Notes under the pieces: generated by a model
Database searches by the model: none
What the model saw: only the letters and a program-made list of their open reading frames with translations
Told to the model about the DNA's origin: nothing
Made by a program: the position numbers and the translations under genes
Assembly: GCA_902761655.1 (NCBI GenBank)
Contig: CACWLD010000018.1
Coordinates: 24,433 to 76,529 of the forward strand
Reading direction: 5' to 3'
DNA: 52,097 nt
Origin: an uncultured Bacteroidia bacterium
Lineage (GTDB): Bacteria > Bacteroidota > Bacteroidia > Bacteroidales > UBA932
Shown here: piece by piece, positions 17,728-25,852 of the stretch
Layout: every line of letters starts with the position of its first letter
How positions within the stretch are numbered: the stretch's first letter is position 1

Positions 17728-19518
17728 ATGACGGTAAAGGAAAAGATACAGTTGTTTCCTCATTCCCCCGGGGTGTACAGGTATTATGACGCCGCGGGGA
17801 ACGTCATATACGTGGGCAAGGCAAAGGACCTTCACAAGAGGGTGGCCCAGTATTTTGTGCCGCCGGAGAGGCTCAACACCAAGACGCGCGTCCTGGTATC
17901 AAAGATAGCGGACGCGCAGTATTCGGTGGTTGACTCGGAGGCGGACGCCCTGCTGCTTGAGAACAACCTCATAAAGCAGTACAAGCCCAAATACAACATC
18001 CTCCTGAAGGACTCCAAGACTTATCCTTGGATATGCGTATCGTCCGATACCTACCCGCGGGTATACATTACCCGCAGGGTGGAGAAGGGCGCGGGCAGGT
18101 ACTTTGGGCCGTACAGTTCGGCGCTGGCGGCGCGCAACCTGGTGGACTTCTTCCACCATACGTACCGCCTCCGCACCTGCAAGTACAAGATTGATTCCCA
18201 GAGCATACTTATGCGCAAGTACCGCCCGTGCCTGGACTACCAGATAGGGCGCTGCAGCGGCCCTTGCATAGGGGCCATATCGCAGCAGGACTATCTGGCG
18301 GGCATAGAGGAGATTGTGAACCTCCTGAAAGGAGGGGCAAATGACATCATCCAAAAGTACAGGCAGGAGATGGAACGGGCTTCCGACGCCCTTGAGTTTG
18401 AGCGTGCGCAGCAGTGCAAAATGATGCTGGATGCACTCCAGAACCACTATTCCAAGTCCATAATAAGTGCGGCAAGGGATATGAACCTGGACGTTTTCTC
18501 CCTGGTGTTCGAGGGCTTCGAGGCTTTCGGAAACTTCTTCCGCGTACGCGGCGGTGCAATAATCCAGTCCCTGAACCTGGGGTTCAAGATGAACATAGAG
18601 GAGGACAGGGCGTCCGTGCTCAGCGCATTCATAGCGGAGATAGAGGCAAAGTTCGGGGAGCTTTCGGCAGAAGTGATAGTGCCTTTCCTGCCCGATGTGC
18701 AAATTGAAGGAGTGAGCTTCAAGATTCCCGCACGCGGGGACAAGCTGTCCCTGCTGGAACTGAGTTCCAAGAACGCCAAGGAATACCAGTTCAACAGTAT
18801 GAAGCAGCGGGAGCGCACCAATCCGGACGAATTCCGCCAGACTGTCCTGGAAGAACTGCGCAAGGCGCTGGGAATGAAGGAGTTGCCCGTGCATATGGAG
18901 TGCTTTGACAACTCCAATATCCAGGGAACCAACCCGGTTGCCTCCTGCGTGGTTTTCAGGGATGGGGAGCCTTCCAAGAAAGATTACCGCAAGTTCAAGA
19001 TAAAGACCGTGGTGGGCGCCAACGACTACGCTTCAATGAAGGAAGTGGTCAACCGACGCTATTCCCGTATGCTGGCTGAAAACCCTGAAGACCTGCCTCA
19101 GCTGGTGGTGATAGACGGAGGAAAGGGCCAGCTGGACTTCGCTTACCAGGCCCTGGCGGAGCTTGGCCTTACGGACAAGCTCACCGTAATTGGCCTGGCA
19201 AAGCGACTGGAAGAGGTGATACGCGTGGGAGACCCCTATCCGCTGTTCATAGACCGCAACTCGCAGGCACTCAAGGTGCTGCAGCGCATCCGCGATGAAG
19301 CCCACCGCTTTGGCATCACCTTCCATCGCAGCCTGCGCAGCAAGCAGCAGATCCATTCCGCGCTCACTGAGATCAAGGGCGTGGGAGAGCAGACGGAAAA
19401 GCGCCTGCTGATGCATTTCGGGAGCGTGGCGCGCATAGCCGCCGCAAGCGAGCAGGACATCGCTGCGCTCGTGGGCCCCGCTCTTGCGGCCAGGATTAAA
19501 GAAGTATTAAGTCAGTAG
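17728..19518 (+). CDS. uvrC: Excinuclease ABC subunit C
   Basis: Makes both incisions in nucleotide excision repair. 596 aa, full length. In order: the GIY-YIG nuclease domain (about 10-95, with SPGVYRYYD and NVIYVGKAKDLHKRV), a Cys-containing segment (LDYQIGRCSGPC), the UVR motif that binds UvrB (about 200-235), the RNase H-like C-terminal nuclease (CFDNSNIQGTNPVASCVVF and LVVIDGGKGQLDF), and a helix-hairpin-helix end (EIKGVGEQTEKRLL). The start is fixed by the family's standard N-terminus. It begins immediately after the rpsC terminator, so either read-through or a promoter inside the hairpin region must feed it. It opens the 9-kb block that splits the ribosomal cluster. Confidence 0.95.
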   Translation: MTVKEKIQLFPHSPGVYRYYDAAGNVIYVGKAKDLHKRVAQYFVPPERLNTKTRVLVSKIADAQYSVVDSEADALLLENNLIKQYKPKYNILLKDSKTYPWICVSSDTYPRVYITRRVEKGAGRYFGPYSSALAARNLVDFFHHTYRLRTCKYKIDSQSILMRKYRPCLDYQIGRCSGPCIGAISQQDYLAGIEEIVNLLKGGANDIIQKYRQEMERASDALEFERAQQCKMMLDALQNHYSKSIISAARDMNLDVFSLVFEGFEAFGNFFRVRGGAIIQSLNLGFKMNIEEDRASVLSAFIAEIEAKFGELSAEVIVPFLPDVQIEGVSFKIPARGDKLSLLELSSKNAKEYQFNSMKQRERTNPDEFRQTVLEELRKALGMKELPVHMECFDNSNIQGTNPVASCVVFRDGEPSKKDYRKFKIKTVVGANDYASMKEVVNRRYSRMLAENPEDLPQLVVIDGGKGQLDFAYQALAELGLTDKLTVIGLAKRLEEVIRVGDPYPLFIDRNSQALKVLQRIRDEAHRFGITFHRSLRSKQQIHSALTEIKGVGEQTEKRLLMHFGSVARIAAASEQDIAALVGPALAARIKEVLSQ

Positions 19519-19520
19519 AT

Positions 19521-20264
19521 ATGGCATTCAACGAAGATAAATTCAACAAATGGTTCAACACCTTCATCCTCATAGGAATGACGGTGGCTGTAATCATTAC
19601 AACCGCATTGAAACTGGGCGCCGCGGAAACCGGCAAGGTGTTGCTCCTGGTGTCCGCCTTCGGCTCGCTTATGGGCATTTTGAGCACCGTGTGCTCTGCC
19701 AACGGCATCATCCTCACCTTCCTGTTCGGGCTCATTGACGTGGCCATTTATGCCGTTGTCTGCTTCATAAGCGGCAAGTACGGCAATGCGGCGCAGCACG
19801 CGCTGTACTTTGTGCCAATGCAGTTCATAGGCTTCTGGCAGTGGAGCGAAAGGGGGGCTCACTCATCGGACAAGAAAGTGAAGGCAAGGCGCCTGAATCC
19901 GCGCCAGTGGCTGATTACCGGCGCCGCATTCCTGGCGGTTTCCGTAGCCTCTTACTTCATCCTTGCGTACTTTGACAAGGAGGCCGCCCAGGGGTTCATA
20001 AAGACGGCCGTGCTGATGGATGCGCTGGCAATGGTGTGTAACATTTTCGGGCAGTATCTTATGTCCACGGCCTATATGGAGCAGTGGTATTTCTGGATAG
20101 GCGTGAACATTTTTTCCGTGATAATGTGGGTGCAGACCCTAAAGGGAGCGTCAGATTCATACGCCATCATATACATCATCAAGTACGCCTTCTATCTGGT
20201 CAACTCCCTGAACGGCCTTCGTATATGGTTAGGACTCAGTAAGAACAAGGAGTTGGAAAAGTGA
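19521..20264 (+). CDS. pnuC: PnuC-type nicotinamide riboside transporter
   Basis: 247-aa integral membrane protein with about seven hydrophobic segments, probably a facilitator for nicotinamide riboside (an NAD precursor). Family marks are PMQFIGFWQWSER near residue 95, the C-terminal FGQYLMSTAYMEQWYFWIGVN (tryptophan- and asparagine-containing helix), and a further helix with NGLRIWLGL. It starts 2 nt after uvrC, so the two are likely co-transcribed. No NAD kinase/NadR gene is adjacent, and I see no NAD or thiamine riboswitch in front, so riboside specificity is inferred from family alone. Confidence 0.83.
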   Translation: MAFNEDKFNKWFNTFILIGMTVAVIITTALKLGAAETGKVLLLVSAFGSLMGILSTVCSANGIILTFLFGLIDVAIYAVVCFISGKYGNAAQHALYFVPMQFIGFWQWSERGAHSSDKKVKARRLNPRQWLITGAAFLAVSVASYFILAYFDKEAAQGFIKTAVLMDALAMVCNIFGQYLMSTAYMEQWYFWIGVNIFSVIMWVQTLKGASDSYAIIYIIKYAFYLVNSLNGLRIWLGLSKNKELEK

Positions 20265-20283
20265 TTTTTATTTCTTTACTTTG
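20253..20283 (+). promoter_or_regulatory. Probable promoter of acpP
   Basis: TTG at 20253-20255 (overlapping the pnuC end), 20 nt, then TTACTTTG at 20276-20283, one mismatch from TAnnTTTG. The predicted leader is about 40 nt, AT-rich and unstructured, which suits a highly expressed gene. Confidence 0.55.
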
Positions 20284-20330
20284 TAACCTACAAGTAGAAT
20301 TGTGTATTAATAACTTAAATTATAATCATT

Positions 20331-20576
20331 ATGGAGTACGAGGATATCGTAAAAAAAGTTAAAGCCATCATCGTTGACAAATTGGGCGTTGAAGAGTCTG
20401 AGGTAACAGAGTCCGCCAATTTCACAAACGACCTGGGTGCTGATTCTCTTGACACCGTTGAGCTTCTTATGGAGTTTGAGAAAGTATTCGGAATCAAGAT
20501 CCCTGATGAGGAAACCAGCACAATTGCAACAGTAAAGGATGCAATAGACAAGGTAAAGGAAAAGCTTGACGCTTAA
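20331..20576 (+). CDS. acpP: Acyl carrier protein
   Basis: 81-aa acidic four-helix carrier for fatty-acid and lipid A synthesis. The phosphopantetheine attachment serine is in [18 protein letters not shown], the recognition-helix signature. Length and charge are typical. It stands as a single transcription unit: its own promoter precedes it and a perfect hairpin terminator follows. fabF, its common neighbour, is not adjacent here. Confidence 0.97.
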   Translation: MEYEDIVKKVKAIIVDKLGVEESEVTESANFTNDLGADSLDTVELLMEFEKVFGIKIPDEETSTIATVKDAIDKVKEKLDA

Positions 20577-20596
20577 TACCTTTCCATAGAATTAAG

Positions 20597-20624
20597 AACG
20601 GCAGGTGTGAAACCTGCCGTTTTC
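20597..20624. terminator. Terminator between acpP and the convergent DUF4270 gene
   Basis: Perfect 10-bp stem AACGGCAGGT / ACCTGCCGTT with a 5-nt loop. On the plus strand it is followed by TTTCTTTATT. It sits between two converging stops (20576 and 20626) and probably serves both directions, more strongly for acpP. Confidence 0.85.
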
Positions 20625-20625
20625 T

Positions 20626-22302
20626 TTATTGTTGTGGAACTGAGAATACCAGTTTGAGGGTTGGGACGCGGCCCGTAGTGTTGGTTGGGCCAAGGAGCCT
20701 GCCCTTGTAGTAGCGGTGCGTGTCAACCATTACGGCGCTGGTGTATGATGTGCCGGTGTCCTGGTTGAGCATCTGGGACATCATATAGTAGTAATAATAG
20801 TTGTTGTAGCCGCCATAGCCATAACCGCCGTATCCGCCGTAGCCACCATATCCGTATCCACCGTATCCGCCATAACCTCCGTAGCCGTATCCGTTGTACA
20901 TATCGTTATAATAGCTGGAATACAGCATCTGGTTATACAGGTCACGGGTCTCGCTGTCCATTTTCTGCGTCTGGGCAACGATGGTCTCGTTGTACTGGAT
21001 AAGGAACCAGAGGTCGTAGTTAGAAATCTTTTCCAGGTCCTTGAGCTTGAGCAGCGACTGCGCGTGATATGTGAAGTCAGGCGCGTACTGGAACAGGGAC
21101 ATATTGCGGTCTCCCTGGTCCTGGCTCTTGTCGCTGTAGTCCGTCAGGATGAAGAACTGCAGGGAGTCCGCCGTATAGCGGATCTTGGCTCCGGGACTGA
21201 GGATTGAGGGGTACTGGTCAATTTGGGAGTAATCTCCCGGATCCTCGAACGGAAGGACCACCGTTGCCTTGTTTATGACGGCCTCCTTGGGGTTTCCGTA
21301 AGGGGAGATGGCGTCAATCATCATCTGCCTGAGTTCCTCAGCGGGAATCATTGGCTTGAGTCCGCCGCCGCCCTCGATGGTATAGTATTCACCCACGGAA
21401 CCAACCTTGCTCTTGCTTACCTCTGACTGCCCCGATACGTTCAGACAGGTCTGTGGCAGGTATCCTACCGATGCGGAGGTGAGGAGGGAATCTATGTCAA
21501 AGAAATCAGCCGCTCCAAAGTAGAAGAGGAAGGCCGTATCCTTTTCAACGCCCTTGTACTTGGCCTTGAAACTGAGTTCCGCGAAGCAGGAACTGAGGTA
21601 GTTGTCCTCGTAATCCAGCTGGAGGTCATACATATTGATCCTTCCGCCGTCGCCCTCCGGGGCTTCTGTCTCCAGGTAGATGCCGGGATACTTGGCAAGG
21701 TAGGTGTCCATATCCTTGAGGTCCTCCTGCTTGATGTCCATAAACTTCTGGGCGAACTCCTGGCTGAAGTCAAAGACCAGGTCAGAAACGCCGTTGAGCA
21801 CGGGGATGCCCCTGGAAATCCTCTTGGATGAATTGAATTCCACCTTGGAATTGATGTCTGCCTGCTTGTTCACGGGCTTTGTCAATTCATATACGTTGAG
21901 GTTCTGGAGGATATACTCCTGGTTTGGCTCGCTGATGGAAGTAGTGTCCAGCGTTGCCCTGAGGCGGAAACGCTTGAGGGTCTGGGTGCCGGGGTCTCCA
22001 AAGTCCAGTGTGTCATAGAAAGGAACCAGGGAGAAGGCGGAAGCCCTTGTGGACAGGCCGAATTCGTCGTCGCGGACGGCGCCAACGGTGATCCTGGTGG
22101 AAGACACGCCTGAAAGGCTGTCCGGCATTGCCATCCTGATGTCCGTGATGGGGACTTCTATGGCGTATGTCTTATAAAGCTGATCCGATGGAAGGAAGTT
22201 GGTGCCTATGGAATTGTCAATCTCAACGCAAGAATAAATGCAGAGCATAGCGGCTGCCAGCGTGGCAATCGGGCGTGCTTTGCATATAAGATGAAGATTC
22301 AT
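20626..22302 (-). CDS. DUF4270 family lipoprotein with GYGG-rich insert
   Basis: 558-aa predicted lipoprotein of a Bacteroidota-specific family of unknown function. The N-terminus has a basic/hydrophobic signal ending at Cys25 (AMLCIYSC). Family-like features include an N-terminal VEIDNSIGTNFLPSD and repeated beta-rich segments with DTLDFGDPGTQTLKRFRLRATL. Near residue 470 lies a 40-residue low-complexity stretch of GYGG/GGYGYGG units followed by YNNYYYYYMM, which I do not expect in this family. It is co-directional with, and 4 nt after, the starch-synthase-like gene, an association seen in other Bacteroidales. Likely location is the outer membrane, periplasmic or surface-exposed. Confidence 0.8.
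   Translation of the reverse strand: MNLHLICKARPIATLAAAMLCIYSCVEIDNSIGTNFLPSDQLYKTYAIEVPITDIRMAMPDSLSGVSSTRITVGAVRDDEFGLSTRASAFSLVPFYDTLDFGDPGTQTLKRFRLRATLDTTSISEPNQEYILQNLNVYELTKPVNKQADINSKVEFNSSKRISRGIPVLNGVSDLVFDFSQEFAQKFMDIKQEDLKDMDTYLAKYPGIYLETEAPEGDGGRINMYDLQLDYEDNYLSSCFAELSFKAKYKGVEKDTAFLFYFGAADFFDIDSLLTSASVGYLPQTCLNVSGQSEVSKSKVGSVGEYYTIEGGGGLKPMIPAEELRQMMIDAISPYGNPKEAVINKATVVLPFEDPGDYSQIDQYPSILSPGAKIRYTADSLQFFILTDYSDKSQDQGDRNMSLFQYAPDFTYHAQSLLKLKDLEKISNYDLWFLIQYNETIVAQTQKMDSETRDLYNQMLYSSYYNDMYNGYGYGGYGGYGGYGYGGYGGYGGYGYGGYNNYYYYYMMSQMLNQDTGTSYTSAVMVDTHRYYKGRLLGPTNTTGRVPTLKLVFSVPQQ
20806..20899 (-). repeat. In-frame GYGG-coding micro-satellite in the DUF4270 gene
   Basis: Tandem units of the type CCGTAGCC/CCATAGCC/CCGTATCC on the plus strand, coding Gly-Tyr-Gly-Gly on the minus strand. 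The 9- and 12-nt units are imperfect but keep frame. They are directly followed in the protein by a run of Tyr. Confidence 0.85.
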
Positions 22303-22306
22303 TAGT

Positions 22307-23125
22307 CTATAATTGATTATAAAAGTTGTTGTACCCGTCCACGTATGTTCCGTTTGCGAGGGCCTGTGGATCGAACTCCAGGGCAGGCAGGGAAAGTTCC
22401 TTGCAGTACTGCACCAGGGCGGGGTCTACGGCGTCGCTTCCATAGATTACGGCATCGGAGTACAAGGCAGCCAATTTTGCAAGATTAATGCCATTTGGCT
22501 GCTCCAGGATTGCGATGTCCTCTTTCTTGACGCCGCCGTAGAGGACCTTGTCAGCGAAGCTGGCGCTGAAGTCTGCGGCGGGGGTGTCGTCGTAAAGGGA
22601 GAGGACTATTTTACTGTTGGAGAATATGGGGTCGTCCCTGTAGGCCTTCTTGAGGTACAGGGGGACGAGATGTGAGATCCAGCCCTGACAATGCACTATG
22701 TCCGGAGCCCAGCGGAGTTTCTTCACGGTCTCCAGGACGCCGCGCGCGAAGAATATGGCGCGCTCGTCATTGTCTTCGAAGAATTTGCCGTCCGGGTCGC
22801 AGTAGGTTTGCTTGCGTTTGAAGTAGTCATCGTTGTCAATGAAGTATACCTGGATGCGGGCGGCGGAAATGGAAGCCACCTTGATCACCAGCGGCCTGTC
22901 CACGTCCCCAATGATGATGTTCATACCGGAAAGGCGGATGACCTCGTGGAGCTGGTTCTTCCTCTCGTTGATGCATCCGTAACGCGGCATAAAGGAACGG
23001 ATTTCCTTTTTCCGCTCCTGGATTCCCTGGGGAAGATAACGGCCTATCCTGGCAATATCCGTCTCAGGGAGATATGGAAATATCTCCGAATTGACGAACA
23101 GCACTTTTTTTGCGGTTTCTTCCAT
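22307..23125 (-). CDS. Starch/glycogen synthase-like protein, N-terminal GT5 half only
   Basis: 272 aa matching only the N-terminal Rossmann half of GT5 glycogen synthases: VLFVNSEIFPY opening, RSFMPRYGCI, and WAPDIVHCQGWISHLVPLYLK. The ADP-glucose-binding KTGGL motif is replaced (PETDIARIGR), and the whole C-terminal GT1-like half is absent. Catalysis as a glycogen synthase is therefore doubtful. This short form is widespread in Bacteroidota and is usually annotated glycogen/starch synthase; its real job is unknown. It precedes the DUF4270 lipoprotein by 4 nt. A -7 element TATCTTTG lies 28 nt upstream. Confidence 0.8.
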   Translation of the reverse strand: MEETAKKVLFVNSEIFPYLPETDIARIGRYLPQGIQERKKEIRSFMPRYGCINERKNQLHEVIRLSGMNIIIGDVDRPLVIKVASISAARIQVYFIDNDDYFKRKQTYCDPDGKFFEDNDERAIFFARGVLETVKKLRWAPDIVHCQGWISHLVPLYLKKAYRDDPIFSNSKIVLSLYDDTPAADFSASFADKVLYGGVKKEDIAILEQPNGINLAKLAALYSDAVIYGSDAVDPALVQYCKELSLPALEFDPQALANGTYVDGYNNFYNQL

Positions 23126-23153
23126 ATTACGTTAATTAATGTACTGATTCGTA

Positions 23154-23181
23154 CAAAGATAAGAAAAAATTCATAATTTTG
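23154..23181. promoter_or_regulatory. Back-to-back promoters for the starch-synthase-like gene (-) and ftsX (+)
   Basis: Minus strand TATCTTTG at 23161-23154 and plus strand TAATTTTG at 23174-23181 are both exact TAnnTTTG matches, 12 nt apart. The two polymerase footprints must overlap, so the genes are probably mutually exclusive at the moment of initiation. No clear -33 TTG is seen for either. Confidence 0.6.
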
Positions 23182-23187
23182 CACATT

Positions 23188-24066
23188 ATGACAGGAGGGG
23201 AGAACAAAATAATGCGCCGCAGGCTTGCCAATGCCTATCTTTCCGCGGTCATCAGTATCAGCCTGGTGCTTCTGTTGGTGGGCGTTGCCAGTATGTTGCT
23301 GGTCAACGCAAAAAGCGTCTCGGACTACTTCAAGGAACATATGCAGATATCCGTCCTGCTCAAGCAGGAGGTTGAGGACGACGAGGCCCTCGCCTTCCAG
23401 GCGGAGCTGGATTCCCTGGAGTTCATCCACAGCACCCGCTTCGTCTCCCGCGAAGAAGGAACGGAAGAGATGAAGGAAATGCTTGGAGAGGACTTCCTGA
23501 GCGTGTTCGAGACTTCGCCGGTGCCCTCTTCGCTGGAACTGACCCTGGAGGCGCAGTACGTAGAGGCGGACAGCCTTGACAAGGTCAAGGCCCGGCTCCT
23601 GGAGTCGCCCCTGGTGGACGAGGTTGATTACCAGCAGTCCCTTGTGGAATCCCTCAACGAGAACATAGGCAAGATATCCCTGCTTCTGGGAGTGTTCATA
23701 GTCCTGCTGCTGTTCATCTCCTTCGTGCTCATAAACAACACGGTGCGCCTTAACGTGTTCGCACGCCGTTTCACTATCCACACAATGAAGATGGTGGGAG
23801 CAACCCGCTCCTTCATCCGCTCTCCTTTTATGGTGCAGGCGGTGTTCCAGGGCCTTTTCGCGGCGTTCCTGGCCATCCTTCTGTTGCTGCTGGCGCTGTT
23901 CTTCGTGCGCAGGAGCTTCGCCCAGCTGTTCAGCATCTTCCAGCTCAAGCTGTTGCTGCTGGTAATTGGAATAGTGATAGTTTCCGGCGTTGTGATATGC
24001 GTGGTGAGCACCTATTTTGTAGTGAACAAGCTTGTATCCCTCAAGAGGGGAGAACTTTATTATTAG
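23188..24066 (+). CDS. ftsX: Cell division protein FtsX
   Basis: ABC-transporter-like permease that, with FtsE, regulates peptidoglycan hydrolases at the septum. About 292 aa. It has one N-terminal TM helix (about 17-38), a periplasmic loop of about 130 residues, then three TM helices near the C-terminus. KMVGATRSFIRSPFMVQAVFQG is the characteristic coupling region. I use the ATG at 23188, six bases after the -7 element, which implies a leaderless message. The ATG at 23212, preceded by AGGAGGGG at 23193-23200, is a real alternative. A TTG at 23179 is inside the promoter and rejected. ftsE is not in the window. DUF3098 and uppP follow in tight order. Confidence 0.9.
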   Translation: MTGGENKIMRRRLANAYLSAVISISLVLLLVGVASMLLVNAKSVSDYFKEHMQISVLLKQEVEDDEALAFQAELDSLEFIHSTRFVSREEGTEEMKEMLGEDFLSVFETSPVPSSLELTLEAQYVEADSLDKVKARLLESPLVDEVDYQQSLVESLNENIGKISLLLGVFIVLLLFISFVLINNTVRLNVFARRFTIHTMKMVGATRSFIRSPFMVQAVFQGLFAAFLAILLLLLALFFVRRSFAQLFSIFQLKLLLLVIGIVIVSGVVICVVSTYFVVNKLVSLKRGELYY

Positions 24067-24070
24067 AATT

Positions 24071-24313
24071 ATGGCCGATAACGGAAAAATGGCTATGACC
24101 CCCAAGGGGCTCAAGCTTCTCATAGCCGGTGCCCTTGTGATAATTGCCGGTCTCATCCTCCTTTCAGGAGGCGGCAGCAAGGATCCTCAGGTATTCAATT
24201 ACGCAATGTTCGACTTCCGCCGCCTGGTGGCCGCCCCCCTGGTAATCATTGCCGGAATAGTGGTGGAGGTGATTGCAATAATGGGACTTCCCCGTTTTAA
24301 CAAGAAGAAATAA
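24071..24313 (+). CDS. DUF3098 family small membrane protein
   Basis: 80 aa with two transmembrane helices (about 13-30 and 50-70) and a basic C-terminus (RFNKKK). The LIAGALVIIAGLILLSGG and PLVIIAGIVVEVIAIM segments are typical of DUF3098, a Bacteroidota family found between ftsX and uppP. It is 4 nt after ftsX, and its stop shares a base with the uppP ATG. Function unknown; the conserved gene order suggests a part in the cell envelope. Confidence 0.85.
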   Translation: MADNGKMAMTPKGLKLLIAGALVIIAGLILLSGGGSKDPQVFNYAMFDFRRLVAAPLVIIAGIVVEVIAIMGLPRFNKKK

Positions 24314-25101
24314 TGAACTGGTGGCAGGCTTTGATTCTGGGCTTGGTGCAGGGACTCACTGAGTTTCTGCCGGTAAGCAGCAGCGGACATCTTGTAATAT
24401 TCCGCGAACTCCTTGGCGCCGAGGCACCTAGTGACCTGGTATTTGAGATAACGGTGCACGTGGCAACGGCCCTGGCAACAATTGTAGTTTTCCGCAAGCA
24501 GATCCTGGACCTTCTCCAGGGACTGTTCAAGTTCAAGTATAACCAGCAGACAGACTTCATAGCAAAGCTGGTGGTATCAATGATCCCGGTTGCCATTGTG
24601 GGATTTTTCTTCAAGGACAAGGTGGAGGAACTCTTCAGCTCGCTGCTGGTAGTGGGCTGCGCCCTTATGGTTACGGCGTTGCTGCTGTTCCTTTCGGACA
24701 GGGTAAAGGCCAGGAAAGAAGGTAAGGAAATCACCTTTGGGCAGGCCCTGGTGATGGGCCTTGGCCAGGCGGTTGCCGTAATTCCGGGACTCTCCCGCTC
24801 TGGCACCACCATTTCGGCAGGACTCCTCAGCGGAGCATCCCGCAACAAGGTTGCGGAATTCTCCTTCCTGATGGTGCTGGTGCCCATCCTGGGCGAAGCC
24901 TTCCTTGACCTGGTTGGCGGAGACCTAGCAGCCTCCTCAATCTCTATTGCGCCGCTCCTGCTGGGCTTTGTGGCCGCGTTCTTCAGCGGGCTTTTCGCCT
25001 GCAAGGCGATGATAGCCCTTGTGAAGAAAGCCGGCCTCAAGTGGTTCGCCCTCTACTGCGCAATCGTGGGACTCATAGTGATAATCTGCTCTCTGGTATA
25101 G
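24313..25101 (+). CDS. uppP: Undecaprenyl-diphosphatase
   Basis: Integral membrane phosphatase (BacA family) that recycles undecaprenyl pyrophosphate to the monophosphate carrier for peptidoglycan and capsule. 262 aa, about eight hydrophobic segments. Both signature motifs are present: QGLTEFLPVSSSGHLVI near residue 13 (catalytic Glu and Ser) and PGLSRSGTTIS near 155 (phosphate-binding Arg). Its start overlaps the DUF3098 stop by 1 nt, and lpxH follows after 1 nt. Activity contributes to bacitracin tolerance in other species. Confidence 0.96.
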   Translation: MNWWQALILGLVQGLTEFLPVSSSGHLVIFRELLGAEAPSDLVFEITVHVATALATIVVFRKQILDLLQGLFKFKYNQQTDFIAKLVVSMIPVAIVGFFFKDKVEELFSSLLVVGCALMVTALLLFLSDRVKARKEGKEITFGQALVMGLGQAVAVIPGLSRSGTTISAGLLSGASRNKVAEFSFLMVLVPILGEAFLDLVGGDLAASSISIAPLLLGFVAAFFSGLFACKAMIALVKKAGLKWFALYCAIVGLIVIICSLV

Positions 25102-25102
25102 G

Positions 25103-25852
25103 ATGGAAGAAAGGAACCTGACATACTTTGTGGCGGACGTCCACCTGGGATCCAACCCGGCCACCGCGGCCGAGAAGGAATCCCGCTTCGTCCGGTTCCT
25201 GCGTTCTATTCCCCCGCAGCGCACCCAGGCGCTGTACCTGCTTGGAGACATCTGGGATTTCTGGTACGAATACAGGGACGTAGTGCCAAAAGGCTACGCC
25301 CGCGTGTTCGCAGCCCTTATGGACCTGGTTGACGCAGGCGTCAAGGTCCGCTTCATAAGGGGCAACCACGATATCTGGACCTACGGCTACCTCCAGAGCC
25401 TTGGCATAGAGGTCCTGAACCAGATCCAGGAAGTGAAGATTGGCGATGCCTTGTTCTGCATTGGCCACGGCGACGGTCTGGGCCCAGGAATGCGCAAGTA
25501 CAACATAATGCGCTCCCTGTTCTACAACCGCGTGGCGCAGTGCCTTTTCAGCACCCTGCATCCCTGGTTCGCATACCGCATAGGCCGCGGCTGGTCCGCC
25601 AGGAGGCAAAAGAAGCACGTTACCCCTTACAACTGGAGGGGTGAGGAAGAATCCCTGTATAAGTTTGCCGTCGAATACGAAAAGACCCACAAGGTGGATT
25701 ACTTTGTGTTTGGCCATTATCACAGCGATGTGGATATGAAAACACCGGGCGGGGCCCGGTTTACAGTGCTCAAGGATTGGAAGTCAGATTCCCCTTACCT
25801 GTATTTTGACGGCAAGTCCTTGTGCTCCGGCCACTCCAGGAATATGGAGTAG
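25103..25852 (+). CDS. lpxH: UDP-2,3-diacylglucosamine diphosphatase (LpxH family)
   Basis: Calcineurin-like metallophosphoesterase of lipid A synthesis that hydrolyses UDP-2,3-diacyl-GlcN to lipid X. 249 aa. Metal ligands are visible in order: D12/H14 (VADVHLGS), D49 in LLGDIWDFW, N88-H89-D90 in RGNHD, H122 in IGHGDG, and H205/H207 in FGHYH. The WDFW stretch and the Arg-rich cap region (YRIGRGWSARRQKKH) favour LpxH over generic phosphoesterases. The 3' end overlaps the convergent DUF4294 gene by 58 nt. Confidence 0.9.
   Translation: MEERNLTYFVADVHLGSNPATAAEKESRFVRFLRSIPPQRTQALYLLGDIWDFWYEYRDVVPKGYARVFAALMDLVDAGVKVRFIRGNHDIWTYGYLQSLGIEVLNQIQEVKIGDALFCIGHGDGLGPGMRKYNIMRSLFYNRVAQCLFSTLHPWFAYRIGRGWSARRQKKHVTPYNWRGEEESLYKFAVEYEKTHKVDYFVFGHYHSDVDMKTPGGARFTVLKDWKSDSPYLYFDGKSLCSGHSRNME

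Noticed and set aside
20806-20899. CRISPR-like short repeats
   Set aside because: Units are 9-12 nt, contiguous and in frame, without spacers; it is coding micro-satellite sequence.
23179-24066. TTG start of ftsX at 23179
   Set aside because: The TTG is part of the -7 promoter element; ATG starts at 23188 or 23212 are more credible.
24032-24313. 93-aa reading of the DUF3098 gene starting inside ftsX
   Set aside because: The ATG at 24071 gives the normal family N-terminus and does not overlap ftsX.
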